Positions 1 through 9,397 of a stretch of 64,000 nucleotides of DNA are shown here, piece after piece. The position numbers and the translations under genes were made by a program. Under the pieces are notes generated by a model. The model worked only from the letters and a program-made list of their open reading frames with translations. It was not told the DNA's origin and made no database searches. Source of the stretch: Candidatus Zhuqueibacterota bacterium (lineage in GTDB: Bacteria; Zhuqueibacterota; Zhuqueibacteria; Oceanimicrobiales; Oceanimicrobiaceae); the NCBI GenBank assembly GCA_029262055.1, contig JAJDAD010000040.1, positions 23,264 through 87,263 on the forward strand, in the 5' to 3' direction. Position 1 is the stretch's first letter. Each line of letters opens with the position of its first letter.

Positions 1-2177
1 GGTCGCCGGGATCTTATGTGACTGGCCGGCGCAGGTTGGATATTCCAGATTCCCGGCGGCGCATCGTCCCGAACCAGGGTGAAGTCCTCCAGACTCAGGA
101 CCCTGGCGGAAACGGTTTTGCGTCCCGGGTCATGGCTATTGTCGATGAAGGCCCACTTGCCTTTGCGGGACTTGTAGTAAACGCCAAGCTTTTCAGGGTT
201 TTGGGTGGAGTCAGGATACTGAACGAAAACCCTAGCGCCCTTTTTCATCAAAACATCTGCGGGTTCCGCTTTGTAAATATGTCCGACATGGTCGTAGCTG
301 GTCAGGGCCGTGGTGCTATCGATGGCTATCCGCGCATAAAGCGGTTTGTACAGTGACGCCTTGTTGAATGCGATCCGGAAGCGGCCATCAGTAGAGGTAA
401 TATTATCTGCGACACCGTTCTTTACAGTAGTCGCAGGTAGCTCCGCACTGAAGACATTCTCCGCGTCGTTCAGAGCGCGAGTCCGAACCAGCAATGGGTG
501 CCGGTCGCCGGCTTGAAGTTGACGCAGCGGAATACGACCGACATAACGGCCTAGGTCTGTTTGATGCAGCGCGACCGGGGCAGCGCCGCCGGTGCCCGGA
601 GAAAGCGTGACCGCAGGCTTTGCCAGCAACATCGGCTTGAAGTCGAGGGCTAACCTGACATAGCTGTCGTAGAAGTCATAGCTGATGTCGAATTCCTGTA
701 TTACATTGGCTGCGTCATTTGCGCGCACAAAGAACGCAGGATATGATTGGGTAGAAAACTGATCGCGTCCGAGAAATTTCAAAATGACCGAGCTGGCGCC
801 GGCTTGTCCGGAGGGCAAAATCACCCTCGTCTGTCGCTGGCTTTCCGCCAGGGGCTGAGCACCGCCTTTTTCCAACAGCGCGAGTGTGTCGGCATCCAAC
901 CGCAGATTTAGCTTTTGCCATTTGCTCCGGTTCAGAGCGAAAGCGTCCAGATCTTGGACCTGAGTGAGGTCATAGGTGATGAGATCATCTAACAGGAGTT
1001 CACCGCTGTCACCCTGGATCAGAACAGGGTGCAGGTCGAAAGCCGCCCCCACCTGAAGCTGGCCGCGCACCATACTGGTGTTGCCCCAGAAGTCCGCTAA
1101 CTCGATTCTGAAAGAGTGCCTTCCCGGGAAAAGGGCGCCGGAGACTACCCGCGGACTCACGCCCGCACTACGCTGTTCAGCATCAATCAGCAGCTCCGGA
1201 ACGGCGTTCAAAGAGGTGCTGGACAGGACACCCGCCCAGGTCTTATTCGGCTTATAGTAGGTCTTGAGGTTGAATCGGTCTTTATACAGTTTATAGAAAC
1301 GTCCGAGGCCCCGGCGTGCCAGGCGGTAGTCGCGCTCCAGCTCGGACATTGAATTTGTCTGAAAACTCAACCGGTCATAACTGTACTCAAACCTGAGAAC
1401 ATCGTCGACGAAGAGCTTGAGCTGGTAGACGCCGAACCGGTTGGGGGCACCCGCACTCTTGTCATGTGCACGAACCGCGATGCCGACGTTGCCCCAGACC
1501 GATACCGGGTTCTTGATCTCATATTGTCCTGCTGCAACCCACTGTACCTCTTCAATCACCGGTCTGAAGTCCTGGTTCACCTCAGACTTTTCATCGAGCG
1601 GGGTGAAACTCACCGCCCGGACAATCGGGCTTACCCGGTCGGGCAGTTCATAGCCTTTCAGCAGCGGGTTGGTCGGGTTGTTTGACTTGTCGCGAAGCTC
1701 AAAGTGCAGGTGCGGTGCGCCAATGCCGGTCTGACCGGTGTAGGCGATGACGTCGCCCTGGGCCACGGGTAAGACGTCAGGTTTTAGAAACAGGTTGACA
1801 CGGTAGCGGTGAGCCCGGCGCTGCTCGTTCGTGACAAGTTTTTGAATCCGGTCGGGGAATCTCGACAGGTGGGCGTAAACGGCTGTTTCACCGGTGTCGA
1901 GTTTGAGGTAAAGCGCCTTACCGTAGCCGTACGGGGAGACCGAAATCCGCCAAACATAACCGGAACGCACAGCGAAACATTTGAAGCCGATGCGGCCTTG
2001 CGTCTTCACATCAATGCCGGTGTGGTAGCGCGCGGGCCGGTATTCCCCAAAGGTCGAGGTCAGATACTCGCCGGCGTTGGTGGGCCAGAGGTAGCCGTCC
2101 GAAGGCGCACGCTCCTGCGCGTAAGTTTGGCTGCAGCAGACCAGAGGGAAGAGAAGGCAAACAATCTTAAGCATCAT
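1..2177 (-). CDS. M23-family metallopeptidase (3' end outside window)
   Basis: The frame stays open from an ATG at 2177 to the left edge, giving at least 725 codons; the C-terminus is missing. The first 21 residues form a signal peptide ending TYA|Q. An M23/LytM peptidase domain follows at about residues 30-190, with the zinc-ligand motif HTGID (HxxxD) and the HLHFE (HxH) motif, so it should cut peptidoglycan cross-links or act as an LytM-type activator in the periplasm. The remaining 500+ residues are beta-rich and unrecognised, which is longer than usual for the family. Two adjacent ATGs (2177, 2174) overlap the stop of the upstream phosphodiesterase gene, so translation is probably coupled. 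It is the last visible gene of the glycan operon. The domain call is firm; the substrate is inferred. Confidence 0.85.
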   Translation of the reverse strand, partial: MMLKIVCLLFPLVCCSQTYAQERAPSDGYLWPTNAGEYLTSTFGEYRPARYHTGIDVKTQGRIGFKCFAVRSGYVWRISVSPYGYGKALYLKLDTGETAVYAHLSRFPDRIQKLVTNEQRRAHRYRVNLFLKPDVLPVAQGDVIAYTGQTGIGAPHLHFELRDKSNNPTNPLLKGYELPDRVSPIVRAVSFTPLDEKSEVNQDFRPVIEEVQWVAAGQYEIKNPVSVWGNVGIAVRAHDKSAGAPNRFGVYQLKLFVDDVLRFEYSYDRLSFQTNSMSELERDYRLARRGLGRFYKLYKDRFNLKTYYKPNKTWAGVLSSTSLNAVPELLIDAEQRSAGVSPRVVSGALFPGRHSFRIELADFWGNTSMVRGQLQVGAAFDLHPVLIQGDSGELLLDDLITYDLTQVQDLDAFALNRSKWQKLNLRLDADTLALLEKGGAQPLAESQRQTRVILPSGQAGASSVILKFLGRDQFSTQSYPAFFVRANDAANVIQEFDISYDFYDSYVRLALDFKPMLLAKPAVTLSPGTGGAAPVALHQTDLGRYVGRIPLRQLQAGDRHPLLVRTRALNDAENVFSAELPATTVKNGVADNITSTDGRFRIAFNKASLYKPLYARIAIDSTTALTSYDHVGHIYKAEPADVLMKKGARVFVQYPDSTQNPEKLGVYYKSRKGKWAFIDNSHDPGRKTVSARVLSLEDFTLVRDDAPPGIWNIQPAPASHIRSRR

Positions 2178-2907
2178 TGGGTGTGACCATAATATTCTTG
2201 AGCAAGTCCGGCTTATCGGTAATGATCGCGTAAACACCGAGGTTCAGAAATTTCCTCATTTGTGCTGCCTCGTTTACAGTCCAGACCAGGCAGTCGTAGT
2301 TTCGGTCCGAAATCTTGCGTGCCAGTGTTTTTGTGAGTAGGCTATGTTCAAGGTGGATCGCCTGTGCGCCCGCAACCCGGGTAAAAAGCAGTTCGCCATT
2401 GCGAACGCTGATATTCTTGTCCACAAGAAACCCGCTACGGGCAGCCTTGTCCACTTTGCGAACTCGACGAACGATCAAAGGACTGAATGACGAAATGATC
2501 GTCTCCCGGAGCAGACCGAAGTCTTTGAGAATGCCCACGACTTTTTCTTCTATTGCGTGTCCCGCCGGCAGGCCATTTGCCTTGATTTCCACATTGACGC
2601 TTGCCCGGCCCTTTATGGTTTCCAGCACTTCTGCCAGAGTGGGGATCAGTTGACCGGAATCCTGGCCACCGATCGCGTATTTTTTCAGGTCAGACAAACT
2701 CATGTTTTTGACCAGGCCCGTGCCTGCGGTCAAGCGGTCGATTCTGTGATCATGAAACACAACCACTTCGCCCGACTGGCAAGTCCTGACATCCAACTCA
2801 ATCCCGTCGACACCCAGGTCGAGGGCGGCTTCAAACGCGGCAAGTGTGTTCTCGATGGCGTTTGCGGTGAAGCCTCTGTGGGCGTAGTTCAACGTACGAT
2901 TATTCAT
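2167..2907 (-). CDS. ugpQ: glycerophosphodiester phosphodiesterase
   Basis: This 246-residue protein hydrolyses glycerophosphodiesters to glycerol-3-phosphate and an alcohol. The GDPD signature is intact: AHRG at residues 9-12, E19 in ENT, the E37-x-D39 metal pair in GIELDVR and H52 in VVFHDH. There is no signal peptide, so it resembles the cytoplasmic UgpQ type rather than periplasmic GlpQ, and its length fits a single-domain enzyme. The ATG has GAAGG upstream. It lies 101 bp after the GT4 gene and overlaps the M23 peptidase start. In this operon it could recycle lipid or glycan head groups, but that role is inferred. The gene symbol is by similarity of type. Confidence 0.9.
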   Translation of the reverse strand: MNNRTLNYAHRGFTANAIENTLAAFEAALDLGVDGIELDVRTCQSGEVVVFHDHRIDRLTAGTGLVKNMSLSDLKKYAIGGQDSGQLIPTLAEVLETIKGRASVNVEIKANGLPAGHAIEEKVVGILKDFGLLRETIISSFSPLIVRRVRKVDKAARSGFLVDKNISVRNGELLFTRVAGAQAIHLEHSLLTKTLARKISDRNYDCLVWTVNEAAQMRKFLNLGVYAIITDKPDLLKNIMVTPNDA

Positions 2908-3008
2908 TTGCTAACCTTCGCTACGAGCATAGCTCATTTTGAAAATAGAAAAAAATCAACGAATTACAACTCTAAAACCGGCGGCTACCCAGCCTCTCGT
3001 GCGTGATT

Positions 3009-4298
3009 TCAAGGATTGTCCGAACCAGAATCCAGGAGCTCCGCCAGTTTTCCGGTCAAGTGTCTGCGCTCGAACTTGTCGATCCCCTGCCCGCGTTCGG
3101 TGTCTTTCTGACCTTTCTTCCAGTTCTGCCAGGAGCTGCTGATTGCTCCGGCGATGCCGTTTTCATCGTCATGGGAGAAACAGTGGGCGGAACCGTTTTG
3201 TTCGAGAAGCGTGACGCCTTCAACCCGCGGACCGATTGCCAGGACGGGTTTGGCGCTGGCCAGATATTCGAAGGTCTTACCCGGGACAAAATCCCGGCTG
3301 GCGTGCTCAGCCACGGGGTAGAGCAGCAAGTCGGCTGCGCACATTTTTGCCACTGCCTGATGGTGGCTGACATAACCCGTGAAGGTCACCACCCGCTGGA
3401 GGCCGAGGCCGGAGACAAGGTCGTGCACGCCGCCATCCAGTACAGCGCCGGCAAATTCTACCAGAATGTCGTCCTGGACGGACTCGTTCTTGTCGAGAAA
3501 ATTCCTTAGCGCCCGCAGGAAACCGGCGATCGGCGCCATCCCACTCAGGGTACCCGCAAACACAATTCTAAGACACTTGCGCTCTTCCTGATCTTCATTC
3601 GCCTGCTTGAAATCCTGCGAGTCAAAGCCGTTGTAGATAGTATGAAAGTCAGAAGCTCGGGAAGGAAATCCTGCCTGCAGCTTTTGGGTCAAACCGGCGG
3701 AAACCGCCACGACTTCGTCAGCTGTGCTGAGGACCAGTTTTTGCATGGCTTTGTTTGCCCAACGGTGCAATGGTGTCGGCTCATATTGAAAATTGCCATC
3801 GGCCCAGCCGTCCCTGAAATCCGCGACCCATCTTGTGCCCGTGAGTTTTTTCAGGAAGAATCCGAGCAAGTGGGCCGAATGCGGTGGAGAAGTCGTCAAC
3901 ACGCACGCGATGTTTTCACTTTTCAGGACCCGCAGGGCTCGCACGAGGGCGAACGGCAGCCAGAGCAGCTTGGTGTCCGGAACGAACAGACCATTGAGTA
4001 ACCGGTTGAGCTCGCTGCCGCCGGCGTGCCGCGGTCCGGTGGCGCGGGGTTTCTTGCGGGCCGAGTACCACAGATGAAGCAGGCGCTGGGGGTCGAGAGA
4101 CGCCGTTCTGTGGGTGGTTGCGCCTGCCACGTCATTTGCCAGGGTCGTGTCGTGCGCGTAGTACGCGACGTCCCGCACCGTCACAACATGCGGCCGCCAA
4201 CCGAAATCAGGCAGGTACTTGACGAACTTGGCTGCTCGTTGCGTACCTCCCATGCCCATGGGCGGAAAGTAGTATGCGACTACCAGTACGTTTTTCAA
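3009..4298 (-). CDS. GT4-like family glycosyltransferase
   Basis: This 429-residue GT-B fold protein has an N-terminal Rossmann half beginning NVLVVAYYFPPMGMGGTQRA, with the glycine-rich acceptor loop typical of GT4 enzymes. Its C-terminal half carries the GYVSHH segment and the VPGKTFEYLASAKPVLA donor-binding region with the conserved glutamate. It should transfer a nucleotide-sugar residue to a lipid-linked or surface glycan on the cytoplasmic face. The start codon is TTG and overlaps the stop of the upstream C5-epimerase-like gene (TTGA), so the two are translationally coupled. Donor and acceptor cannot be read from the sequence. Confidence 0.88.
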   Translation of the reverse strand: MKNVLVVAYYFPPMGMGGTQRAAKFVKYLPDFGWRPHVVTVRDVAYYAHDTTLANDVAGATTHRTASLDPQRLLHLWYSARKKPRATGPRHAGGSELNRLLNGLFVPDTKLLWLPFALVRALRVLKSENIACVLTTSPPHSAHLLGFFLKKLTGTRWVADFRDGWADGNFQYEPTPLHRWANKAMQKLVLSTADEVVAVSAGLTQKLQAGFPSRASDFHTIYNGFDSQDFKQANEDQEERKCLRIVFAGTLSGMAPIAGFLRALRNFLDKNESVQDDILVEFAGAVLDGGVHDLVSGLGLQRVVTFTGYVSHHQAVAKMCAADLLLYPVAEHASRDFVPGKTFEYLASAKPVLAIGPRVEGVTLLEQNGSAHCFSHDDENGIAGAISSSWQNWKKGQKDTERGQGIDKFERRHLTGKLAELLDSGSDNP

Positions 4299-5179
4299 AG
4301 GCTTAAACGTATTTTTTCAATTGTCTTGCCACCCAGCCAGCGCAGCCGGCAGAGCGGATTTTGCAGATACGACCGCCATTTCCTGCTGACATCCAGAAAG
4401 TACCCCTCTCCGGTAATTCTGCTCAGTATTTCAAGGAGCTGCACATGGACGTTGATATACATTGGGGAGGCAAGTCGGCGACTCGGGTGCAGGTCGTACA
4501 GATTCCAGTAGCCGGTATCGTACAGATTTAGATTGCGCTTAAGCCCGGCAATAGCGACGTCAAACAGGTCCTGCGCGCTTTTGTCCTGCCAGAATTTAGC
4601 GTAGTCGAAAATCCCCAGCAACCCAAAAATGTGTCCATTCAAAACCCGCGAAGGCAGTTCGGTGGGGAATTCCTCAAAGAGCAACGAACCGTCCGGAAAC
4701 CCGTCCACCACGCCTCCGGAGCTGACAGGATGCAGAAAAGATTCGAACGCCTTGCGGGTAATCTGTTCGAGCTGCTGGAGTGGCTCCACCTGATGCACGC
4801 GCAGGAGAAGCGAGATTCCCTGCGCCTGTGCCATGCCCGATATCCAGGGCGCTTTGGGTCCATAAAAGTGCAGGTCGAAGTCGTAAACCCACGCGCCCAC
4901 CGGACTGTTTTCCCGCCACTCTTCCCGAAAGTTTGACTGAAGCCAACCGGCACAGATCCGGGCTTGCTCAAATGCCGTATCAGAAGAGGAGCGGGAGTGC
5001 TGGAGATTGAAAAGACCGTATTGGCTGATGGTAATTGGATTATAGACCATTCCCGTGCTTTTGCCCATATCAACCAGCGGCAAGCCGTCCCGGTCACGAG
5101 GGTAGGAGAAGTTCTCCAGTCCCTCCCAGCGGAACGGGTAGGCGCTCAGCCTTCCGTGTGTTTCAGTTTTCTTCACCAC
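4295..5179 (-). CDS. D-glucuronyl C5-epimerase-like protein
   Basis: This 294-residue protein resembles the C-terminal catalytic domain of D-glucuronyl C5-epimerases (C5-epim_C family). Recognisable segments are NPITISQYGLFNLQ near the start, WISGMAQAQGISLLLR in the middle, RVLNGHIFGLLGI and the final ASPMYINVHVQLLEIL. The family inverts C5 of glucuronate within a polymer, giving iduronate-type units. No signal peptide is visible. I chose the GTG at 5179 (another GTG lies at 5176) because it follows AAGGCGG and overlaps the stop of the GT39 gene by 17 bp; the longer open frame upstream only shadows that gene. It sits between two glycosyltransferase genes, so a uronate-containing glycan is a fair inference. 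Activity is unproven. Confidence 0.72.
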   Translation of the reverse strand: MVKKTETHGRLSAYPFRWEGLENFSYPRDRDGLPLVDMGKSTGMVYNPITISQYGLFNLQHSRSSSDTAFEQARICAGWLQSNFREEWRENSPVGAWVYDFDLHFYGPKAPWISGMAQAQGISLLLRVHQVEPLQQLEQITRKAFESFLHPVSSGGVVDGFPDGSLLFEEFPTELPSRVLNGHIFGLLGIFDYAKFWQDKSAQDLFDVAIAGLKRNLNLYDTGYWNLYDLHPSRRLASPMYINVHVQLLEILSRITGEGYFLDVSRKWRSYLQNPLCRLRWLGGKTIEKIRLSL

Positions 5180-6896
5180 CGGCCGCCTTGGATTTGTAAA
5201 TACTGATTTTGGGACCGAGATTCCAGGCGCCGGGCGAGAACTCCTGCAAAAGCTGCAACCTGTCTCCGTGCAGCACACTTTCGTAAAAGGCGCGGCCATT
5301 GCTGTAGCTGTACCAGAGCGGACTGCTTTTGTCCGGGAGCTGCCCTTCGAAGTAACGCCGGTAGTTGTCGCTGGAAGCGATGAGGTAAGGCACTTCGCTC
5401 TGCGCAACCGATGACAGGCGCGGCAACCGTGACTCCAGAAGTTGTTTTAAGTACAGGTTGCTGTTCTCTGCCCGCATCCGGTCGAGCGCTTTCAGGCGAA
5501 AGTCCTTACGCAGATTTACCAGACGGTACGATGGCCGCCTGAGACTTTCCGCCAGCAGTTCCTCCTTCATTGCCGTGGGCAGCAGGTTGCTCTCCTCCGT
5601 GTTTTTGGTAAACCTGGAGGGATCGAACAGGTTGGGGCCGTAGACATAGTTTTCATATGCGATTAAACTGCCTGTTTTTAGGTTGTTCTCAATCCAGTTT
5701 TTTGCGGCGGTGCGGGAATCTTCCCGGGTCAGGCGAAAGTCCTGCCAACCGATCTTGAGGAACACCGGCAAGAAGAACAACAGGATTGCGACTTTTTGCA
5801 CGATTGGGTTTTGTACCCGCAAAAGAACTTTGTGCAAAAACAGGCCGCCCAAAACCGCCAGCGCCGGATAGATTGGGGTGAGGTAGTGGATGCCGGACCG
5901 GTTCCAGAAACCCAGGTACAGCAGGGTCGGAACGATGAACGCCAGCAGCAGCACTGATTTTCTGTCTCGACCGAACAGCGCAAAAAAGACGCCTGAAACT
6001 AAAAGAAGCCCCACGGTCCAGTCATTGAACACCAGCTCCCACAGCGGCCAAACGCCGGGCAAGGCAGCGATGTGACCTACCATTCCGGAACTGACATGGC
6101 CGAGCGTATATTTGAGATCAGCCCAATACGAGGCGAAGGACAAGAGCCAGTACGGCGATCCGGCAAAAAAGCCGCACGCCACGGCCACCAGGTTGAGACA
6201 AACCGACCGTAGAATCGCAGTGGGTCTCATTGCGCTAAAGCAGCTCGTCAGGATCAGTGGCAAAATGAGAAAGCCTGCATTGTATTTGGTGGAAATGGCC
6301 AGGCCGGCCAAAATTCCAGCCATTGCTCCGGCTTGCCAGGAAGGCTGGTCATGAAAGCGCAGAATCTGGAAAAGGGCCCAACTACACAGCAGCGCCAGCA
6401 GCGCCTCCGGCAAAATCCAGTGTGAAAGATCCGTGTGCGCATAGCTAAACGTCAGCAGCGCCGCGGCGCAATACCCGGTCTGCCGGGAGAAGAACCTACG
6501 GCCAATCACAAACACAAGCCACACGGTGGCCACACCGACCACCGCGCTCAGAAATCTCCCGGTCAGATAGAAGCCGCTGGCATCGATGAAATAGGTCGAC
6601 CCAAAATCGATCGGTCCTGAAAAATTGCCCGCCAGCAATCCTGCCCCGTAGTACAAGCCGTAGACTCCCAGAAGCACATAGGAGTAGAGCGCCGGGTAGA
6701 CATGGTAGGTCGGCTCCAGACTTTGCTTGGCGCCGTAAGCGAGGGCATTAACCACGTTGAAGGGCTCGTCCGAATTATATACCGACGGCAGCCCGTACCA
6801 GATGCCACATACTCGTAAAACACAGGCGCTTACCAGGATTACCAAAAGAAGTCTGTCCCGGGTCAGACTTGCCGTGAGTTGTTTTATCTTATCCAC
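5163..6896 (-). CDS. GT39/GT-C family membrane glycosyltransferase
   Basis: This 577-residue polytopic membrane protein has about 10-12 hydrophobic segments. After the first transmembrane helix it has YNSDEPFNV, the acidic D43-E44 pair expected in the first periplasmic loop of GT39/PMT-like enzymes. These use polyprenyl-phosphate sugars on the outer face of the inner membrane. The C-terminal ~150 residues are soluble. The start is GTG, overlapping the flippase stop by 8 bp. Its position between a flippase and the epimerase-like gene fits late decoration of a lipid-linked glycan, or protein glycosylation. The substrate is unknown. Confidence 0.82.
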   Translation of the reverse strand: MDKIKQLTASLTRDRLLLVILVSACVLRVCGIWYGLPSVYNSDEPFNVVNALAYGAKQSLEPTYHVYPALYSYVLLGVYGLYYGAGLLAGNFSGPIDFGSTYFIDASGFYLTGRFLSAVVGVATVWLVFVIGRRFFSRQTGYCAAALLTFSYAHTDLSHWILPEALLALLCSWALFQILRFHDQPSWQAGAMAGILAGLAISTKYNAGFLILPLILTSCFSAMRPTAILRSVCLNLVAVACGFFAGSPYWLLSFASYWADLKYTLGHVSSGMVGHIAALPGVWPLWELVFNDWTVGLLLVSGVFFALFGRDRKSVLLLAFIVPTLLYLGFWNRSGIHYLTPIYPALAVLGGLFLHKVLLRVQNPIVQKVAILLFFLPVFLKIGWQDFRLTREDSRTAAKNWIENNLKTGSLIAYENYVYGPNLFDPSRFTKNTEESNLLPTAMKEELLAESLRRPSYRLVNLRKDFRLKALDRMRAENSNLYLKQLLESRLPRLSSVAQSEVPYLIASSDNYRRYFEGQLPDKSSPLWYSYSNGRAFYESVLHGDRLQLLQEFSPGAWNLGPKISIYKSKAAGGEEN

Positions 6897-8355
6897 GTTT
6901 GAGTCTTAGGGTTGTCCGCAGGAAGTCAAGCTCCTTGCGGTCGAAGAATCCACTCAACAGCATGAGGCCGGGCGTTGCCACAATCAAGAGCAGGCGCGCC
7001 GGGACCTGCCATTCACCGGTGTAGTTGTACCCAAGCGCGAAAACAGCCAGAATAATTCCCGCAAGCTTGAGTAAGCGGCCAAACTCGTAATTGACCGGAT
7101 AGAATCTTTTCGAAAAAAAGTAAAGCAGAACACACATTAGCAGATGCCCGGTGACGCGTGCCCAGGCTGCTCCCATGATTCCTATTTTGGGAATCAGCAG
7201 CAGGTTGACACCTATGTTTGCGAGCGTTCCGACTATCGTGATAAATGGTAAGTACCTGGTCTTCTCTTTTAAATAGATGCCTACCATGAAATTCACGTAC
7301 ATGCCGTAGAAGACATAAGAAAGCAGAATCAAGGGAACCACCCGGACTCCGGCTAGGAATTCCTGTCCGATCAGCGTGGCGCCAAACAAGCGTATTTGCG
7401 CGATGTCGCCAATGAAAAACGACAATACGAGAAACGCCAGTGAAGCAAGCGTGGTGAAGTAGGTCAGGACCTTTGCAAATACCTCTTTCGCGTTATCCTG
7501 TTTGGACGTTGAAAGAAAGAACGGGTGCCAGGCAAACCTGAAAGCGGTGACCAGCAGCGCCATGAACATTCCCAGTTTGGCGCCTGCGCTGTAGATGCCG
7601 GTTGCTTCCAGGCCGGCCAGGCGTTCCATGATCGGCCGGTCGATCAGGTCGAGCAAAACCACGGAGAGCGTCGCGGGCAGGAATGGCAGGCCGAACTTGG
7701 CCAGGGCGCGAAAATGCTCCGGATTGAATTGCAGGGAAACCTGTCGAACCAGAATGAATGAGAGCAGCAGCAAGGTCAGGCCCGAAGCGTAAACATTGGC
7801 CAGCAAGATGCCCTCGACGCCCTTGCGAAGAAAAATGATGAAATAGATATTCAGTGCGACGTTGGCGATGACATTGATGAACTTGAGAATAGTGTACTGT
7901 ACTGACCGTTCTTCCGCGCGCAGGTAAAGGAAGGGCAAGAAGGCGAGGGCATCGAACAGAAGAATGAATCCGGTCAACCGTACCAGGTGACCGTAACTAC
8001 CTTCGCTGATGAGATAGCCGGAAATGGTTTCGGCGTGGTTGTAGATCAAGAAAGTAAGCGCGAGCGCTACCACAGAGATAGCCCAAAACGCCGTACTGAA
8101 AACCTGGCGCCTCTGTTGCCGATCATCGCTGAGAATGAAGTAACGCAGGAACGCGGCATCGATGCCATACGTGTAAATGATCGTCATCACGGCCAGAAAA
8201 GCGTATACGACCTGTTGCGCGCCGAATTCCGACGCCGGGAGCTTGTTGGTGTAAAGCGGCAGGAGCAAGAAGTTGACCACGCGCGTCAAAATGTGGCCAA
8301 TTCCGTAAACCGCCGAGTGTTTGGTTAAACGCTTGAGGCTTGCCAGCAGGGACAT
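6889..8355 (-). CDS. Wzx-type polysaccharide flippase (MOP superfamily)
   Basis: This 488-residue inner-membrane protein has about 12-14 transmembrane helices. Its N-terminal segment KHSAVYGIGHILTRVVNFLL is typical of O-antigen and exopolysaccharide flippases. It should move an undecaprenyl-linked glycan unit from the cytoplasmic to the periplasmic face. The ATG at 8355 is preferred over one 11 codons upstream because AAAGGA lies 5 nt before it. It is the first gene of the minus-strand glycan operon and has a good promoter 50-80 bp upstream. No Wzy polymerase is recognisable in the window, so a single-unit or externally polymerised glycan is possible. Confidence 0.88.
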   Translation of the reverse strand: MSLLASLKRLTKHSAVYGIGHILTRVVNFLLLPLYTNKLPASEFGAQQVVYAFLAVMTIIYTYGIDAAFLRYFILSDDRQQRRQVFSTAFWAISVVALALTFLIYNHAETISGYLISEGSYGHLVRLTGFILLFDALAFLPFLYLRAEERSVQYTILKFINVIANVALNIYFIIFLRKGVEGILLANVYASGLTLLLLSFILVRQVSLQFNPEHFRALAKFGLPFLPATLSVVLLDLIDRPIMERLAGLEATGIYSAGAKLGMFMALLVTAFRFAWHPFFLSTSKQDNAKEVFAKVLTYFTTLASLAFLVLSFFIGDIAQIRLFGATLIGQEFLAGVRVVPLILLSYVFYGMYVNFMVGIYLKEKTRYLPFITIVGTLANIGVNLLLIPKIGIMGAAWARVTGHLLMCVLLYFFSKRFYPVNYEFGRLLKLAGIILAVFALGYNYTGEWQVPARLLLIVATPGLMLLSGFFDRKELDFLRTTLRLKRG

Positions 8356-8406
8356 GAAATCCTTTATTGGATTGCGCGCACACAGCAATGGTGAAAAAAT
8401 CCCACC

Positions 8407-8435
8407 AATATAGAAAACCGGCCTCGAAAAAGCAA
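8407..8435 (-). promoter_or_regulatory. sigma-70-like promoter of the Wzx glycan operon
   Basis: Read on the minus strand, TTGCTT (8435-8430) is followed after exactly 17 bp by TATATT (8412-8407). It lies about 50 bp upstream of the flippase ATG at 8355, in the divergent gap. Transcription should start near 8400. This is read from sequence only. Confidence 0.6.
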
Positions 8436-8642
8436 GTTGATTGTCTTGTTTGCAAGCAGCTTATTTTTAAGCATTTAACGCGATTTGCAGGTAAGGATTG
8501 AGAAAGGACCGCCGGTTTTTGACGATAATAATAATGCAGCGGTGTGATGATCTTCAGTTTTTTTGGCATGGATGCGTGGCGCACTTTGTTTAAGTAAGAG
8601 AAACCAGCATGTCCGATAGCGACCATGAAAAGGCGGTGATTG

Positions 8643-9395
8643 ATGATCAAAGCGAACTGTAGGACCAGTTTCACTCCTAAAGACTTTGCGTTCATCGTGC
8701 AGACGCTTGCGCGCAATTCCGAGCGAAAGCGGGCAGCTTTGTGGGGGCTGCTCGGCGATTCTGATTCTCTGGATGCCATTCTCGATGACGATCATCTGCT
8801 GGCAGAAGCTACGCGGCGTGCCGGTTTCAGCGACATTTCGTCGCATCTGTATTTCTACCTTCTGACCCGTCGTGTCCTTTTGGAAAACGGTCTCGAAGAC
8901 CGGGAAGTGGCGGACTATGTGGCTTGCATGCTGGCAAAATTCTGCACCAGCCAGAGAGTGCACAGCATCTCATCGCAGCACAAGCAAAACTACCAATATC
9001 TGGCCGACATGTTTGCTGACGCCGCACAGGCGCCGCCGCAGGAAGCGTTTCTTATTCGCAGCCATTTGGGAAACTACTCTTTGTTCATGACCGGTCTCTT
9101 CCCCGATTATATTTTTCGCAAATCAACCTACGGCCGCAAATCCCCCGGGTTCGATTACTACGAGCAGATGGGACGCAGCAGTTTTCACTGGGCCTCGAAA
9201 CAAAGGATGGCAAGTAAACTCAGCCTGGTAGAAATCCTCGAAGTGCTGGCGGAAGGATTTCGCACCGTGAGGGTTGCTCTAAACCAGTTGGCCGACCAGT
9301 ATGTCCACCTTGATGACCAGGGTGCCAACATGGACAAGATGTTGCGCCAGCTATTTTTCGGCGGCGATAACAGAGATGAACAATTCGAGGTCTGA
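8643..9395 (+). CDS. unrecognised conserved-looking protein, first of a pair
   Basis: This 250-residue soluble, mostly alpha-helical protein has no signal peptide and no domain I can name. A central segment, SSHLYFYLLTRRVLLENGL, followed by a helix ending in ADYVACMLAKFC, has the regular look of a conserved family. The tail is acidic. The ATG at 8643 is preferred over the TTG just before it because AGGCGG is better spaced. It ends 2 bp before the next gene, so the two are almost certainly co-transcribed. It is divergent from the flippase operon, whose gap it shares. No function is proposed. Confidence 0.75.
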   Translation: MIKANCRTSFTPKDFAFIVQTLARNSERKRAALWGLLGDSDSLDAILDDDHLLAEATRRAGFSDISSHLYFYLLTRRVLLENGLEDREVADYVACMLAKFCTSQRVHSISSQHKQNYQYLADMFADAAQAPPQEAFLIRSHLGNYSLFMTGLFPDYIFRKSTYGRKSPGFDYYEQMGRSSFHWASKQRMASKLSLVEILEVLAEGFRTVRVALNQLADQYVHLDDQGANMDKMLRQLFFGGDNRDEQFEV

Positions 9396-9397
9396 AC

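Noticed and set aside
8356..8820. long minus-strand frames crossing the divergent gap upstream of the flippase
   Set aside because: They overlap the well-supported plus-strand gene at 8643 and the flippase promoter, and have no recognisable product.
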